The translations under genes were made by a program, and so were the position numbers. A stretch of DNA of 64,000 nucleotides from Pseudomonadota bacterium (lineage in GTDB: Bacteria > Pseudomonadota > Gammaproteobacteria > Burkholderiales > SG8-39): NCBI GenBank assembly GCA_025352885.1, contig JANXRZ010000217.1, positions 16,254 to 80,253 on the forward strand, given 5' to 3'. This document shows positions 10,924-19,820 of this stretch, piece after piece. The notes under the pieces are model-generated. The model had not been told where the DNA came from and ran no database searches. It saw only the letters and a list, made by a program, of their open reading frames with translations. Positions within the stretch are counted from its first letter, which is position 1. Each line of letters opens with the position of its first letter.

Positions 10924-12240
10924 ATGGCCGGTCACCTGCTCGCGAGGACGCTTTCGCGCGATTCGTTTTCGGCCGCATTGGGCGATGAGGCGTTCGTGCG
11001 TGCGATGCTTGCGTTCGAATCTGCGCTTGCAAGCGCGCAAGCGGAGTGCGGCATTGTCCCTGCAGCGGCTGCACAGGCGATCGCAACGGCGTGCGCCACC
11101 CTGCGGCCGTCGCCTGATCGGCTGGCTGCGGATGGCAAGCTCGCGGGTTCGCTCGCGATTCCACTCGTAAAGGCACTGACTGAAGAAGTGCGTTCGCTCG
11201 ATCGCAAGGCTGCCTCCTTCGTGCATTACGGCTCCACGAGCCAGGACGTGCTCGATACGGCGATGGTCCTTTGCATCCGGCCGTGCGTCGAAGAGGCCGA
11301 TAAGATCCTGGCAAAGGCGATTGCGCAATTTGCGGCGCATGCTCGTCAACACGCCAGTACGGTCATGCTGGGCCGCACGATGCTGCAGCCGGCTATCCCT
11401 CTGACAGCTGGGATCAAGATTGCCCGTTGGGCGACCGCTTTGGCGAGATGCCGCGCGCGTGTTTTGGAAACTGTCGCCCTCGCTCTTTGCGTGCAGCTTG
11501 GAGGACCCGTAGGCACGCTCGACACGCTCGGACCCAAGCGTGTGCAGGTGCGGCAGGCAGTCGCCCGGCGCCTTGAACTTGCAGACGGCCGATCGTGGCA
11601 AAGCCATCGCGATGAATTCGTATCGTTTGCAGGAAGCCTGGCCCTGGTCGTTTTCACAATTGGCAAGATCGCCGGCGACATTGCCCTCCTCTGCCAGCCT
11701 GAAGTGGCGGAGATGATGGAGTCCGCCCCCCGGAAAGGCGTCGGCGGATCAAGCGCGATGCCGCACAAGCGCAATCCCGTGAGTTGCCTGCAAGCGCTCG
11801 CCGCGACCGCACGCGTGCCCGGACTGATGGCCACTCTGCTAGCGGCCGGGCATGAGCACGAGCGCGCGATCGGCGGCTGGCAGGCGGAGCTCGCGACCGT
11901 CGCAGATCTCGTGGATTGTCTCGGCGGGGCGCTCGATGCACTTGAGAGGATCGCAGCCGGCCTCGTGGTGGACGCCGCGCGAATGAAGCACAACCTTGAA
12001 GCGCTTCAGGGATTGGTGTTCTCTGAGCGCCTTTCCCGCCTGCTCATGCAGTCGATGGACCGAGCTCAAGCGCAGTCACAGGTCGACGACTGGTGCACGA
12101 GCGCCGTGAGCCAGCGGCGATCGCTGCAAGAAGTGGTTGCGGCCGCCCAACCCGACCTCGATCTCGGGCAAGTATTTTCGCTCAAGGCCCTGGTGGAGGA
12201 CCTGGCGCCGGTGCTCGAGGAAGAACTCGCCGCGCTATAG
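10924..12240 (+). CDS. pcaB: 3-carboxy-cis,cis-muconate cycloisomerase
   Basis: 438 aa from the ATG at 10924; the longer ORF in the track runs back into pcaG. Member of the fumarase/aspartase superfamily with the signature GGSSAMPHKRNP around residue 275 and the HYGSTSQDVLDTA motif near residue 100. It lactonises 3-carboxymuconate to 4-carboxymuconolactone, the step after PcaHG. No pcaC, pcaD, pcaI or pcaJ follows, so the rest of the beta-ketoadipate pathway must be elsewhere. Its stop codon lies inside an 18-bp perfect palindrome shared with the facing gene. Confidence 0.93.
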   Translation: MAGHLLARTLSRDSFSAALGDEAFVRAMLAFESALASAQAECGIVPAAAAQAIATACATLRPSPDRLAADGKLAGSLAIPLVKALTEEVRSLDRKAASFVHYGSTSQDVLDTAMVLCIRPCVEEADKILAKAIAQFAAHARQHASTVMLGRTMLQPAIPLTAGIKIARWATALARCRARVLETVALALCVQLGGPVGTLDTLGPKRVQVRQAVARRLELADGRSWQSHRDEFVSFAGSLALVVFTIGKIAGDIALLCQPEVAEMMESAPRKGVGGSSAMPHKRNPVSCLQALAATARVPGLMATLLAAGHEHERAIGGWQAELATVADLVDCLGGALDALERIAAGLVVDAARMKHNLEALQGLVFSERLSRLLMQSMDRAQAQSQVDDWCTSAVSQRRSLQEVVAAAQPDLDLGQVFSLKALVEDLAPVLEEELAAL

Positions 12241-12249
12241 CTATAGCGC
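12232..12249. repeat. 18-bp perfect palindrome between convergent genes
   Basis: GCGCTATAGCTATAGCGC reads the same on both strands and spans the pcaB stop codon, 7 bases from the end of the facing isomerase gene. It could fold into a hairpin at both 3' ends, but there is no T-tract on either side, so it is not a standard terminator. Confidence 0.7.
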
Positions 12250-12255
12250 CGGCGG

Positions 12256-12891
12256 TTACTCGGCGTCCGGCTGCTTCATCGGCTGCGCGTTGTCGAAAGC
12301 GTCCAGGCGCATGCAGGCGTCGAAAACGCGCAGGCTCGTCGGATAGGGCGCAAGGTCGCAGTCATACCGCTTAGCGTTGAAGATCTGCGGCACGAGGCAG
12401 CAGTCGGCCATCGTCGGGGTGTCACCCTGGCAAAACTGCCCGGTTCCCGGCTGACCGAGGTTGGCCTCGAATTTCGCCAGCCCATCGGCGATCCAGTGAC
12501 GGTACCAGCGATTGATTCCTTCCTCGTCCTGGCCGAGCGAGCGCTTGATGTGTTGAAGCACGCGCAGATTGTTCAGGGGATGGATTTCGCATGCGACCAG
12601 GAGCGAAAGCGAGCGCACGCGCGCCCTTTCCAACAGACCCCTGGGCAGCAAGGGCGGCTGCGGATGCTTTTCTTCGACATACTCCATGATCGCGATCGAC
12701 TGCGTGAGCAAATGATCGTCGTCGACCAGCGCCGGAACCAGCCGCTGGGGGTTGATGGCGCCGTAGTCGTCTTTGCGATGGGCGCCCGCGGGAAGTGAAA
12801 CCGCCGCGTGCTCGTACGGTAACCCTTTCAGGTTCAGCGCGATGCGAACCCGGAATGCGGCGGAACTGCGGAAGTACGTGTACAGCAGCAT
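12256..12891 (-). CDS. Maleylpyruvate/maleylacetoacetate isomerase (zeta-class GST)
   Basis: 211 aa. A two-domain glutathione transferase with the zeta-class N-terminal motif YFRSSAAFRVRIALNLKG, QSIAIMEYVEE in the glutathione-binding half, and a C-terminal helical domain (TPTMADCCLVPQIFNA). Zeta enzymes isomerise maleylacetoacetate (MaiA) or maleylpyruvate (NagL) using glutathione. The upstream neighbour on the same strand looks like a fumarylpyruvate hydrolase, which favours the maleylpyruvate (gentisate pathway) role. No gentisate 1,2-dioxygenase is in the window. The gene lies 20 bases downstream of that hydrolase. Confidence 0.88.
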   Translation of the reverse strand: MLLYTYFRSSAAFRVRIALNLKGLPYEHAAVSLPAGAHRKDDYGAINPQRLVPALVDDDHLLTQSIAIMEYVEEKHPQPPLLPRGLLERARVRSLSLLVACEIHPLNNLRVLQHIKRSLGQDEEGINRWYRHWIADGLAKFEANLGQPGTGQFCQGDTPTMADCCLVPQIFNAKRYDCDLAPYPTSLRVFDACMRLDAFDNAQPMKQPDAE

Positions 12892-12911
12892 GAAAGTCGA
12901 GCGCCGTCTTG

Positions 12912-13604
12912 TTACAGGGCCGCGACGATTTTCACTCGCAGGTCTGTAAGGCCTTCGATGTGCGCGATCAGATCGTCACCCGCCTTCACTGGCCCCACCC
13001 CTGCGGGCGTTCCCGACATGATGATGTCCCCGGGCACGAGGCTGTAGTACTGCGACAGGTATTCGATCTGCTCGGGCACCGACCAGATCATGTCCGAAAG
13101 ATCGGCCTTCTGGCGTTCCTTTCCGTTCACGACCAACGTCAGCGCTCCTTTACTCGGATGGCCTATTGCCGAAGCCGGCGTAAGCGTGGCGCACGGCGCC
13201 GCCTCATCGAAGTTCTTGCCGAAATCCCAGGGCCGCCCCTTGTCCTTGCCCAGTTGCTGGAGGTCGCGTCGCGTCATGTCCAGTCCCACCCCATAACCGA
13301 ATATGTGGCTGGTGGCCTGGCTTGCAGGGATGCGCCGGCCGCCTTTGCCGATCGCCACGACCATTTCGGTCTCGTAATGGTAGTTGGTGGTCTTGGCGGG
13401 GAAGTGGACCTCACCGCCGTTCGGCACCAGCGCAAATTCAGACTTCAGAAAGAAGAACGGCTGCTCCCGCCCATCCCCGCCCATTTCCTTCTGGTGCTCG
13501 ACGTAGTTGCGGCCCACGCAGAAAATGCGCCGGACCGGGAAAGTGTCGCCGGTGCCCACTACGGGAAGAGCGGGCTGGGACCAGGAAGGAATTACGTACG
13601 CCAT
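12912..13604 (-). CDS. Fumarylpyruvate hydrolase-like protein (FAH family)
   Basis: 230 aa, fumarylacetoacetate-hydrolase fold. The motifs FPVRRIFCVGRNYVEH, the metal-binding region NYHYETEMVVAIGKGG and the C-terminal GDIIMSGTPAGVGPVKAGD are those of short FAH proteins. The N-terminal IFCVGRNY plus the length fit NagK-type fumarylpyruvate hydrolases, which split fumarylpyruvate into fumarate and pyruvate in the gentisate pathway. It sits between the CoA ligase (46 bases upstream in transcription) and the zeta GST, forming a three-gene minus-strand cluster. It could act on another acylpyruvate. Confidence 0.86.
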   Translation of the reverse strand: MAYVIPSWSQPALPVVGTGDTFPVRRIFCVGRNYVEHQKEMGGDGREQPFFFLKSEFALVPNGGEVHFPAKTTNYHYETEMVVAIGKGGRRIPASQATSHIFGYGVGLDMTRRDLQQLGKDKGRPWDFGKNFDEAAPCATLTPASAIGHPSKGALTLVVNGKERQKADLSDMIWSVPEQIEYLSQYYSLVPGDIIMSGTPAGVGPVKAGDDLIAHIEGLTDLRVKIVAAL

Positions 13605-13650
13605 GGGAACCTCGAAGGGGATGATTTTCTAAAGAGTCGAATTCTAGTCA

Positions 13651-15144
13651 TTATCCAGCGAGCTCGCGCTCGATCAGTTCGCGCAACTTGAAGCGCTGGA
13701 TCTTGCCGGTTGCAGTGCGCGGCAGCTCGGGCACCGCGCGAATCCAGGTGGGTCGCTTGTGGCGCGGCAGGTTTTCGTCGCAGGCGCGTTTTGCCGCCGA
13801 GATGGCGGCCGTTTCATCCTTGCCAGCGGCCACGAACAAGGCGAGTCGCTCGAATCCGTCCGCGTCTTTCACTCGCACGCACGCCGCTTCGGAGATCGAG
13901 CGGTCCGAAATGGCGGCCTCTTCGAGTTCCCCTGGCTGGACCCACTGGCCGGCGACCTTGATGAGTTCGTCGGATCGGCCCTGATGCAGGTAAAACCCGT
14001 CCTCGTCACGAGTGAAGACGTCTTTCGTGCAGAACCAGCCGTCTACAAAGTGTTCCGCGGTGGCCTCCGGCCTGTGCGCATAGCCCGTGGCCAGCGCCGG
14101 ATGGCGTACCCACAGCACACCGGGTTCCCCTGCGGCAGGCTCGGCGCCGCTTTCCGTGAGCAGGCGGGTCTCTACCCCCGCAACAGGGCGTCCGGTGCGC
14201 ACGCCATCTGAGGTTCCGGGCGGCGTCATCATCGACACACAGAACGTCTCGGACATGCCGTACAAGGACAGGATTTCGCCGCCAGTGATCGCGTGCCAGC
14301 GCTCGAGAATCGAAAGTGGCAGGCGCTCGCCCGCCGCAACGAAATGGCGAACCGACCGGAAGGGAGCAAGCGCTTCGCGGTCGAGAGCAAGAAGCCGGCG
14401 ATAAAACGAAGGGACTGAGAAGAACGCGGAGGGCTTATGCCGGGCAACAAGTGCTGCAGCCTGGCCGGCCTCGACCGTGTCGGGATGCAGGACGGAGGCT
14501 GCGCCTATCGAGAGCGGCCCGAGCAGGCCATGCTCCAGACCATAGGCGAAGAAGAGCTTGGACGTGCCGAACACGGTCTCGCCCGCTTGGAGACCCAGCA
14601 CAGAGCGCATCGCGTTACCGGCCGGAAGCACGTCCTTGTGCGCATGCACAATCCCTTTTGGCCGCCCGGTTGTTCCCGACGAGTACAGCCAGAACCCCGC
14701 GTCGGATTCCGCGACCTCGACCGGCCCGGCCAAGGGCACCGCGTGCTGGGAGGCATCGATAAAAAGGCGCGCATCCATACACCGCTCGCCGGCGAAAGCC
14801 CTCACTGCCGGAACCGAGTCCGACTCGGCCACAAAGAGCTGCGCGCCGCTGTCTTCGAACATGTGTCGCTGATCGTCGGCCGCCAGCTTCCCGTTGACTG
14901 CGATCGCGACGACCCCGGCATACAGCGCCCCGAGCCACGCGGAGGCAAATTCAGGCGTATCGGTCATCAGGATGAGAACTCGGTCGCCGCGGCGTGCGCC
15001 CAACACCCCCCAGGCAGAAGCGGCCTTACGCGTCAGTGTCGCGAGCTGGCCGAAATCGAGTTGCCGGTTCCCGCAAACCAGCGCGGTGCGCGCGCCGTGG
15101 CGGGAGAGCGCCCCCGCGCCCAGCAGGTGGTCGGCCGCGTTCAT
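13651..15144 (-). CDS. Benzoate-CoA ligase family protein
   Basis: 497 aa from the ATG at 15144; the ORF track extends 62 codons further upstream without family support. ANL-superfamily adenylating enzyme: P-loop YSSGTTGRPKG, A5 motif SLYGMSET, and the C-terminal lysine motif PRTATGKIQRFKL. Length, FGTSKLFFAYGLEHGLL and overall pattern match benzoate/hydroxybenzoate-CoA ligases, which form an aryl-CoA from the acid, ATP and CoA. It heads a minus-strand cluster with FAH and zeta-GST genes and is divergent from the liv operon. Candidate substrates are benzoate, salicylate, anthranilate or 3-/4-hydroxybenzoate; the sequence alone does not decide. Confidence 0.85.
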   Translation of the reverse strand: MNAADHLLGAGALSRHGARTALVCGNRQLDFGQLATLTRKAASAWGVLGARRGDRVLILMTDTPEFASAWLGALYAGVVAIAVNGKLAADDQRHMFEDSGAQLFVAESDSVPAVRAFAGERCMDARLFIDASQHAVPLAGPVEVAESDAGFWLYSSGTTGRPKGIVHAHKDVLPAGNAMRSVLGLQAGETVFGTSKLFFAYGLEHGLLGPLSIGAASVLHPDTVEAGQAAALVARHKPSAFFSVPSFYRRLLALDREALAPFRSVRHFVAAGERLPLSILERWHAITGGEILSLYGMSETFCVSMMTPPGTSDGVRTGRPVAGVETRLLTESGAEPAAGEPGVLWVRHPALATGYAHRPEATAEHFVDGWFCTKDVFTRDEDGFYLHQGRSDELIKVAGQWVQPGELEEAAISDRSISEAACVRVKDADGFERLALFVAAGKDETAAISAAKRACDENLPRHKRPTWIRAVPELPRTATGKIQRFKLRELIERELAG

Positions 15145-15235
15145 AGTCGGGTATGCTAATCGATCTTTGCTAGACTCGAGCAGACGCCCTGACGCCCCTC
15201 GAGCGAGGCGGATTCCCATCCGAAGGAGGAAACCC

Positions 15236-16429
15236 ATGAAACTCAACGCAACAGCTTTTGCGATCGTCGTCGGTGCCACCGCCGCCTGGTCGGTTCCGGC
15301 CGCGGCCCAGACTGTGAAGATCGGCCTCATCAGCTCCTATAGCGGGCCGGGCGCCGCGCAAGGCGACCAGGTGGATAAAGGCGCCAAGCTCTACATGAAG
15401 CTGCATGCGGACAAGCTTCCCCCGGGTGTGAAGGTGGAACTCATTACCCGTGACGACACCGGCGCAAACGGCGATGTGGCCAAGCGCGTCGCCCAGGAAA
15501 TGATCGTGCGCGACAAGGTGCAGATCATGACGGGCATCGTCTGGACGCCAAACATGGCTGCCATCGCGCCGCTCACCGCGGAAGCCAAAATCCCATTCGT
15601 GAGCGCGAACGCTTCTGGTGCCAAGGTCGTGGGTATGTCCCCTTACATGACCCGGCTGTCTTTCACGCTGTGCCAGTCCGCATATCCGCTGGGCCAATGG
15701 GCGGCGAAGAAATACAAGCACGCGTACTCGGCGGTGAGCGATTTCGCGCCGGGGCATGAGGCCGAAGGCTGCTTCGTGCGCGGCTTCAAGGAGGGTGGCG
15801 GCGAAGTCATCGGCACCGTTCGCATCCCGCTTGCGAACCCCGACTTCGTGCCTTTCATGCAGCGGATCAAGGACGCAAAGCCCGACGTGCTGTTCGCATT
15901 CAATCCGGCCGGCAAACAGGCGACGGCCATGATGAAGGCCTATGGCGATCTTGGCATGGACAAGGCGAACATCAAGTATCTGGGCACCGGCGACATTACG
16001 ACCGACGAGGAACTGCAAGGCATGGGCGATGCCGCGCTCGGCGTAATCACGGTGCATCACTATTCGGCGGCCGCCGATCGCCCGGCCAACAAGGCTTTCG
16101 TGGCGGCTTACAAGAAAGAATACGGCGCCGAGTTAAATCCCGGGTTCATGGTGGTGGGCGCCTGGGATGCAATGGATGCCATCTACACCGCGATCCGCGC
16201 CCAGGGCGGCAAGATCGATCCAGACAAGACCATGGAAATCTTGAAGCAATACAAGAGCACGACCAGCCCGCGCGGCACCGTTTCAGTCGATCCGGAAACC
16301 CGTGACGTCATCAATCCGGAGTACCTGCGGGAAGTACGCAGGGTCGGCGGCAAGCTTGCCAATGTGGAGCTCGAAACGATCACGACGGCGATCAAGGATC
16401 CGCTGAAGGAATTCGAAAAGAAGAAGTAA
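15236..16429 (+). CDS. livK: Liv-type ABC transporter substrate-binding protein
   Basis: 397 aa from the ATG at 15236, preceded by a strong AAGGAGG 6 bases upstream; the ORF track begins far upstream in antisense ligase sequence. An N-terminal signal peptide (about 1-24, ending VPAAAQ) directs it to the periplasm. The mature start TVKIGLISSYSGPGAAQG and the paired Rossmann-like lobes are those of type I branched-chain amino acid binding proteins. The four genes behind it complete the importer. Beside aromatic genes, such systems often bind aromatic acids rather than Leu/Ile/Val, so the ligand is left open. Confidence 0.9.
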   Translation: MKLNATAFAIVVGATAAWSVPAAAQTVKIGLISSYSGPGAAQGDQVDKGAKLYMKLHADKLPPGVKVELITRDDTGANGDVAKRVAQEMIVRDKVQIMTGIVWTPNMAAIAPLTAEAKIPFVSANASGAKVVGMSPYMTRLSFTLCQSAYPLGQWAAKKYKHAYSAVSDFAPGHEAEGCFVRGFKEGGGEVIGTVRIPLANPDFVPFMQRIKDAKPDVLFAFNPAGKQATAMMKAYGDLGMDKANIKYLGTGDITTDEELQGMGDAALGVITVHHYSAAADRPANKAFVAAYKKEYGAELNPGFMVVGAWDAMDAIYTAIRAQGGKIDPDKTMEILKQYKSTTSPRGTVSVDPETRDVINPEYLREVRRVGGKLANVELETITTAIKDPLKEFEKKK

Positions 16430-16492
16430 CGACACGCTTCCACCCCGTGCCCGACAGAGCGCGGCCCTTGTCCCGAACGTAGCGGAAGTCGA

Positions 16493-17368
16493 ATGGAAGG
16501 AGTCCTCTCGTCGCTCGTGAGCGTCGCCTTCCACGGCGTGGCCTACGGGATGATCCTGTACGTAATCTCGGTCGGCCTCTCGGTCACGATGGGCCTGATG
16601 GGCTTCACCAATCTTGCGCACGGCGTGTTCGCGATGGCGGGGGGGTATCTCCTCGTGACGGCGCTCACGCGCTTTCAACTGCCGTTCCCATTGGCCCTGG
16701 CCCTGTCGTTTGCCTTGGTCGCGGCTGCAAGCGTCGTGCTCGAGCGGCTGCTGTATTCCCGCCTCTACGGCGCTTCAGAGCTCGAACAGGTCCTGTTCAC
16801 GATCGGGCTCATCTTCATGTCGGTGGCTGTGGCGCGCCTCCTTTACGGCACGCTTCAGCAACCGGTGCTGCTGCCTGATTACCTCAAGGGCCAGTTCCCT
16901 CTGCTCGGGCGCGATTTTCCAGCCTATCGTGTGTTTCTCATCGTGTTCAGCGCGGCGATGATCGCCGCACTCTGGTTCGGGGTCGAACGCACGTTGTGGG
17001 GCGCAATGGTGCGCGCCTCGGTTGACAACCGGGCGATGGCGCAATCGATAGGGATCGACACGCGCCGCCTGTTTACGATCACGTTCGCCGTCGGTAGCGG
17101 CCTGGCCGGCTTGGGTGGGGCGCTCGGCGCCGATATCATCGCCATTCAGCCGACCTATCCGTTCGAGCAACTGGTCTATTTCCTGATCGTCGTCTCGGTC
17201 GGCGGCCTTGGCAGCTTGCGAGGCCCGTTCGTTGCCGCGCTGCTGATCGGCCTCACCGACACGGCGTGCAAGTACTGGCTGCCAGAATTTGGCGCTTTCT
17301 TCATCTATGCGGCGACCATCGGTCTCCTTCTTTGGCGACCCATGGGCCTGTTCGGCAGCCGCGTATGA
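16493..17368 (+). CDS. livH: ABC transporter permease, LivH type
   Basis: 291 aa, about eight membrane helices. The start GVAYGMILYVISVGLSVTMGLMG and the segment MGFTNLAHGVFAMAGGY are diagnostic of LivH permeases, as is the C-terminal VVSVGGLGSLRGPFVAALLIG. It forms the inner-membrane channel with LivM. The LivM start codon overlaps its stop codon (17365-17368). Confidence 0.93.
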   Translation: MEGVLSSLVSVAFHGVAYGMILYVISVGLSVTMGLMGFTNLAHGVFAMAGGYLLVTALTRFQLPFPLALALSFALVAAASVVLERLLYSRLYGASELEQVLFTIGLIFMSVAVARLLYGTLQQPVLLPDYLKGQFPLLGRDFPAYRVFLIVFSAAMIAALWFGVERTLWGAMVRASVDNRAMAQSIGIDTRRLFTITFAVGSGLAGLGGALGADIIAIQPTYPFEQLVYFLIVVSVGGLGSLRGPFVAALLIGLTDTACKYWLPEFGAFFIYAATIGLLLWRPMGLFGSRV

Positions 17369-18360
17369 ATCATGCGGTCGGCTACAACGCGAACCCGAGA
17401 CTGCGCTGGACTGAGTACCTTCCATGGGTCATCGCGCTTGCCGTTTATTTCCTGCTGCCCGACTATCTTTCCTTGGGCGCGCGAGTCCTCACCTACATCC
17501 TGTTCGCCCTTTCGCTCGACTTGATTCTGGGCTATGCCGGCATCATCACCCTTGGACACGCAGCGTTCTTCGGTGTCGGGGCCTACGTCACCGGCATCCT
17601 GGCCGCGAAGGTCGGCGTCACCGACCCGCTGGTGCAAATGGCGGCGAGCGCGGCGGCCGCGGCGCTGTTAGGCGCAGCAACGGGCGCGGTAGTGCTTCGC
17701 ACACACGGGCTCGCCCAACTCATGCTCACGCTTGCAGTAGCAGCGGTGTGTCTCGAGATTGCAAACAAGGCGACGCCGATCACCGGGGGCGCCGATGGCC
17801 TGTCAGGCGTTGTCATTGCGCCGGTCTTCGGGCAGTTCAAGTTCGACCTCTACGGGAGGACCGGATACCTCTGGTGCCTTGCCCTGGTCTTTGCCGGGTG
17901 GTGGCTGGTTCGGCGGCTGATTTACTCGCCTTTTGGCGCTTCGCTTACAGGCATCCGCGAAAACAGCGTTCGTATGCACGCAGTCGGCGCGCCGGTATAC
18001 CGACGATTGCTGATCGTCTACACGCTCTCAGCATCCATCGCCGGCGTGGCAGGCGCCTTGCTGACGCAGACGAACCAGTTCGTCGGGTTGAATGTGCTCG
18101 GCTTCGAGCCCTCCGGCGAACTGCTCGTCATGCTCATCCTGGGCGGGGTGGGGCGGCTTTACGGGGCTTTCGTCGGGCCCCTCGTGTTTCTCATCGCGCA
18201 GGATGTCCTTGCCAAGCAATTCCCGGAGTACTGGTATTTCGGCATCGGGCTCATGCTCGTGATCGTGGTGTTGTTTGCCCGTGGTGGCTTGCTTGGCATA
18301 TCGGATGCAGTGATTTCCAAGGTGCGGGCCAAAGTGCGTTCGTGGGCGGCGCGGCCATGA
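17365..18360 (+). CDS. livM: ABC transporter permease, LivM type
   Basis: 331 aa from the ATG at 17365, overlapping livH by 4 bases; the track's earlier start lies inside livH. The family stretch LILGYAGIITLGHAAFFGVG and the C-terminal LVMLILGGVGRLYGAFVGP mark it as LivM. About ten helices. It pairs with LivH and overlaps livG by 4 bases, so the permease and ATPase genes are translationally coupled. Confidence 0.93.
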   Translation: MNHAVGYNANPRLRWTEYLPWVIALAVYFLLPDYLSLGARVLTYILFALSLDLILGYAGIITLGHAAFFGVGAYVTGILAAKVGVTDPLVQMAASAAAAALLGAATGAVVLRTHGLAQLMLTLAVAAVCLEIANKATPITGGADGLSGVVIAPVFGQFKFDLYGRTGYLWCLALVFAGWWLVRRLIYSPFGASLTGIRENSVRMHAVGAPVYRRLLIVYTLSASIAGVAGALLTQTNQFVGLNVLGFEPSGELLVMLILGGVGRLYGAFVGPLVFLIAQDVLAKQFPEYWYFGIGLMLVIVVLFARGGLLGISDAVISKVRAKVRSWAARP

Positions 18361-19106
18361 GCGCCGTTCTCGAGACTCGGGCGCTATGCAAAAGTTTTGG
18401 CGCGCTTACGGTGGCCTCGAACATCGATTTCCGCCTGGAAGCGGGCGCGCGCCACGCGCTCATCGGACCGAACGGGGCCGGCAAGACGACCCTCGTCAAC
18501 ATGCTGACTGGTCGCCTTACACCAACCTCCGGTACGGTGCATTTGGGCGGCGAAGACGTTACCACTCTGACGCAATCGGCTCGCGTCAAGCGTGGACTGG
18601 GGCGCACGTTCCAGATCAACACCTTGTTCCGCGACATGAGCGTGCTCGACAATGTTGCGCTTGGAGTCGCCGAGCGCTGCGGCGTCGCCGGGAGAGTCTG
18701 GCGACCGGCCAGCGCACATCGCACCGTCCGCGACACTGCGCTCGAGTTGCTCGCCTCGCTTGGGATCTCGGACGAAGCCGATCGCCGGGTCCTCGACCTT
18801 CCGTACGGCAAGCAACGCCTGGTTGAAATCGCGATTGCCCTGGGGTTGGAGCCCAAGGTGCTTCTGCTCGATGAACCTGCGGCCGGCGTTCCCTCGCTCG
18901 AATCCGAGCGTATCGTGCAGGCGCTCAACAGCCTGCCGAGCGAAATCGCCATTCTCATTATCGAGCATGACATGGACCTGGTATTCCGGTTCGCACAGCG
19001 CATTACGGTTCTCGTGCAAGGTGAAGTTCTGTGTGAAGGCACGCCCGACGAAATCGCGGCCGACCGTCGGGTTCACCATGTGTATCTCGGGGAGCGCCAT
19101 GCCTGA
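18357..19106 (+). CDS. livG: ABC transporter ATP-binding protein, LivG type
   Basis: 249 aa from the ATG at 18357. Walker A GPNGAGKTTLVNML, a LivG-type signature region (LPYGKQRLVEIAIAL) and Walker B VLLLDEPAAGVPS are all present, with the switch histidine in IIEHDMDLVF. It powers import together with LivF. It overlaps livM at the start and livF at the end. Confidence 0.93.
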   Translation: MSAVLETRALCKSFGALTVASNIDFRLEAGARHALIGPNGAGKTTLVNMLTGRLTPTSGTVHLGGEDVTTLTQSARVKRGLGRTFQINTLFRDMSVLDNVALGVAERCGVAGRVWRPASAHRTVRDTALELLASLGISDEADRRVLDLPYGKQRLVEIAIALGLEPKVLLLDEPAAGVPSLESERIVQALNSLPSEIAILIIEHDMDLVFRFAQRITVLVQGEVLCEGTPDEIAADRRVHHVYLGERHA

Positions 19107-19800
19107 AGCACTCAAGCTCGAGGGCATCCGCGCCGGGTACGGCGCAACCGTCATTCTCGAAGACATCGGGTTTACGCTGGCCGAACGAGGGTCACTTGCG
19201 GTGCTCGGGCGAAATGGGGTGGGCAAGACGACGCTGCTCGCTACCATCATGGGATTGACGACGCTGCAAGCCGGAACGATTGCCTGGCAGGGTCAGTCGC
19301 TCGAGAAGATGCCGGTCCACAGGCGCTCCCGGCAGGGCATAGGGTACGTACCGCAAACACGGGACATCTTCGCTTCGCTGACCGTAGAAGAGAACCTTGC
19401 GGTCGCGGCCCGACCCGGGCGGTGGTCGATCGAGCGCGTGTACGACCTGTTTCCCCGGCTTAGCGAGCGCCGAACGAACATGGGTAACCAGATTTCAGGC
19501 GGCGAGCAGCAGATGCTTGCCATTGGCCGGGCCTTGATGGGGGATCCCGCCCTGCTGCTCCTGGACGAACCGCTCGAGGGGCTCGCGCCGATCATCGTCG
19601 ACGCCTTGCTGCGCGCTATCAAGCGCCTGGCGCATGAAGAAGCGCTGTCCGTGATTCTTGTCGAACAGTCGGCCAAGCTTGCGCTCGAGGTAACGGAGCG
19701 CGCGCTGGTCCTGAGCCGCGGACGCATAGTCTTCGAGGGAAACAGTTCTGCGCTGCTCTCCGACCCCGATCGGCTGGGCAGCCTTGTCCTTGCCGGCTGA
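19099..19800 (+). CDS. livF: ABC transporter ATP-binding protein, LivF type
   Basis: 233 aa from the ATG at 19099. Walker A GRNGVGKTTLLATIMG, signature SGGEQQMLAIGRALMG, Walker B LLLLDEPLEGLAP and the LivF-specific VEQSAKLALEVTERALVL are visible. Last gene of the importer operon; overlaps livG by 8 bases. A hairpin terminator follows within about 20 bases. Confidence 0.93.
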   Translation: MPEALKLEGIRAGYGATVILEDIGFTLAERGSLAVLGRNGVGKTTLLATIMGLTTLQAGTIAWQGQSLEKMPVHRRSRQGIGYVPQTRDIFASLTVEENLAVAARPGRWSIERVYDLFPRLSERRTNMGNQISGGEQQMLAIGRALMGDPALLLLDEPLEGLAPIIVDALLRAIKRLAHEEALSVILVEQSAKLALEVTERALVLSRGRIVFEGNSSALLSDPDRLGSLVLAG

Positions 19801-19820
19801 AGGCAGCGAGGCAGAAAAGA

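Noticed and set aside
14894-15235. Upstream extension of the liv binding protein ORF
   Set aside because: Overlaps the CoA ligase on the other strand and precedes a clear signal peptide with a strong AAGGAGG; the true start is 15236.
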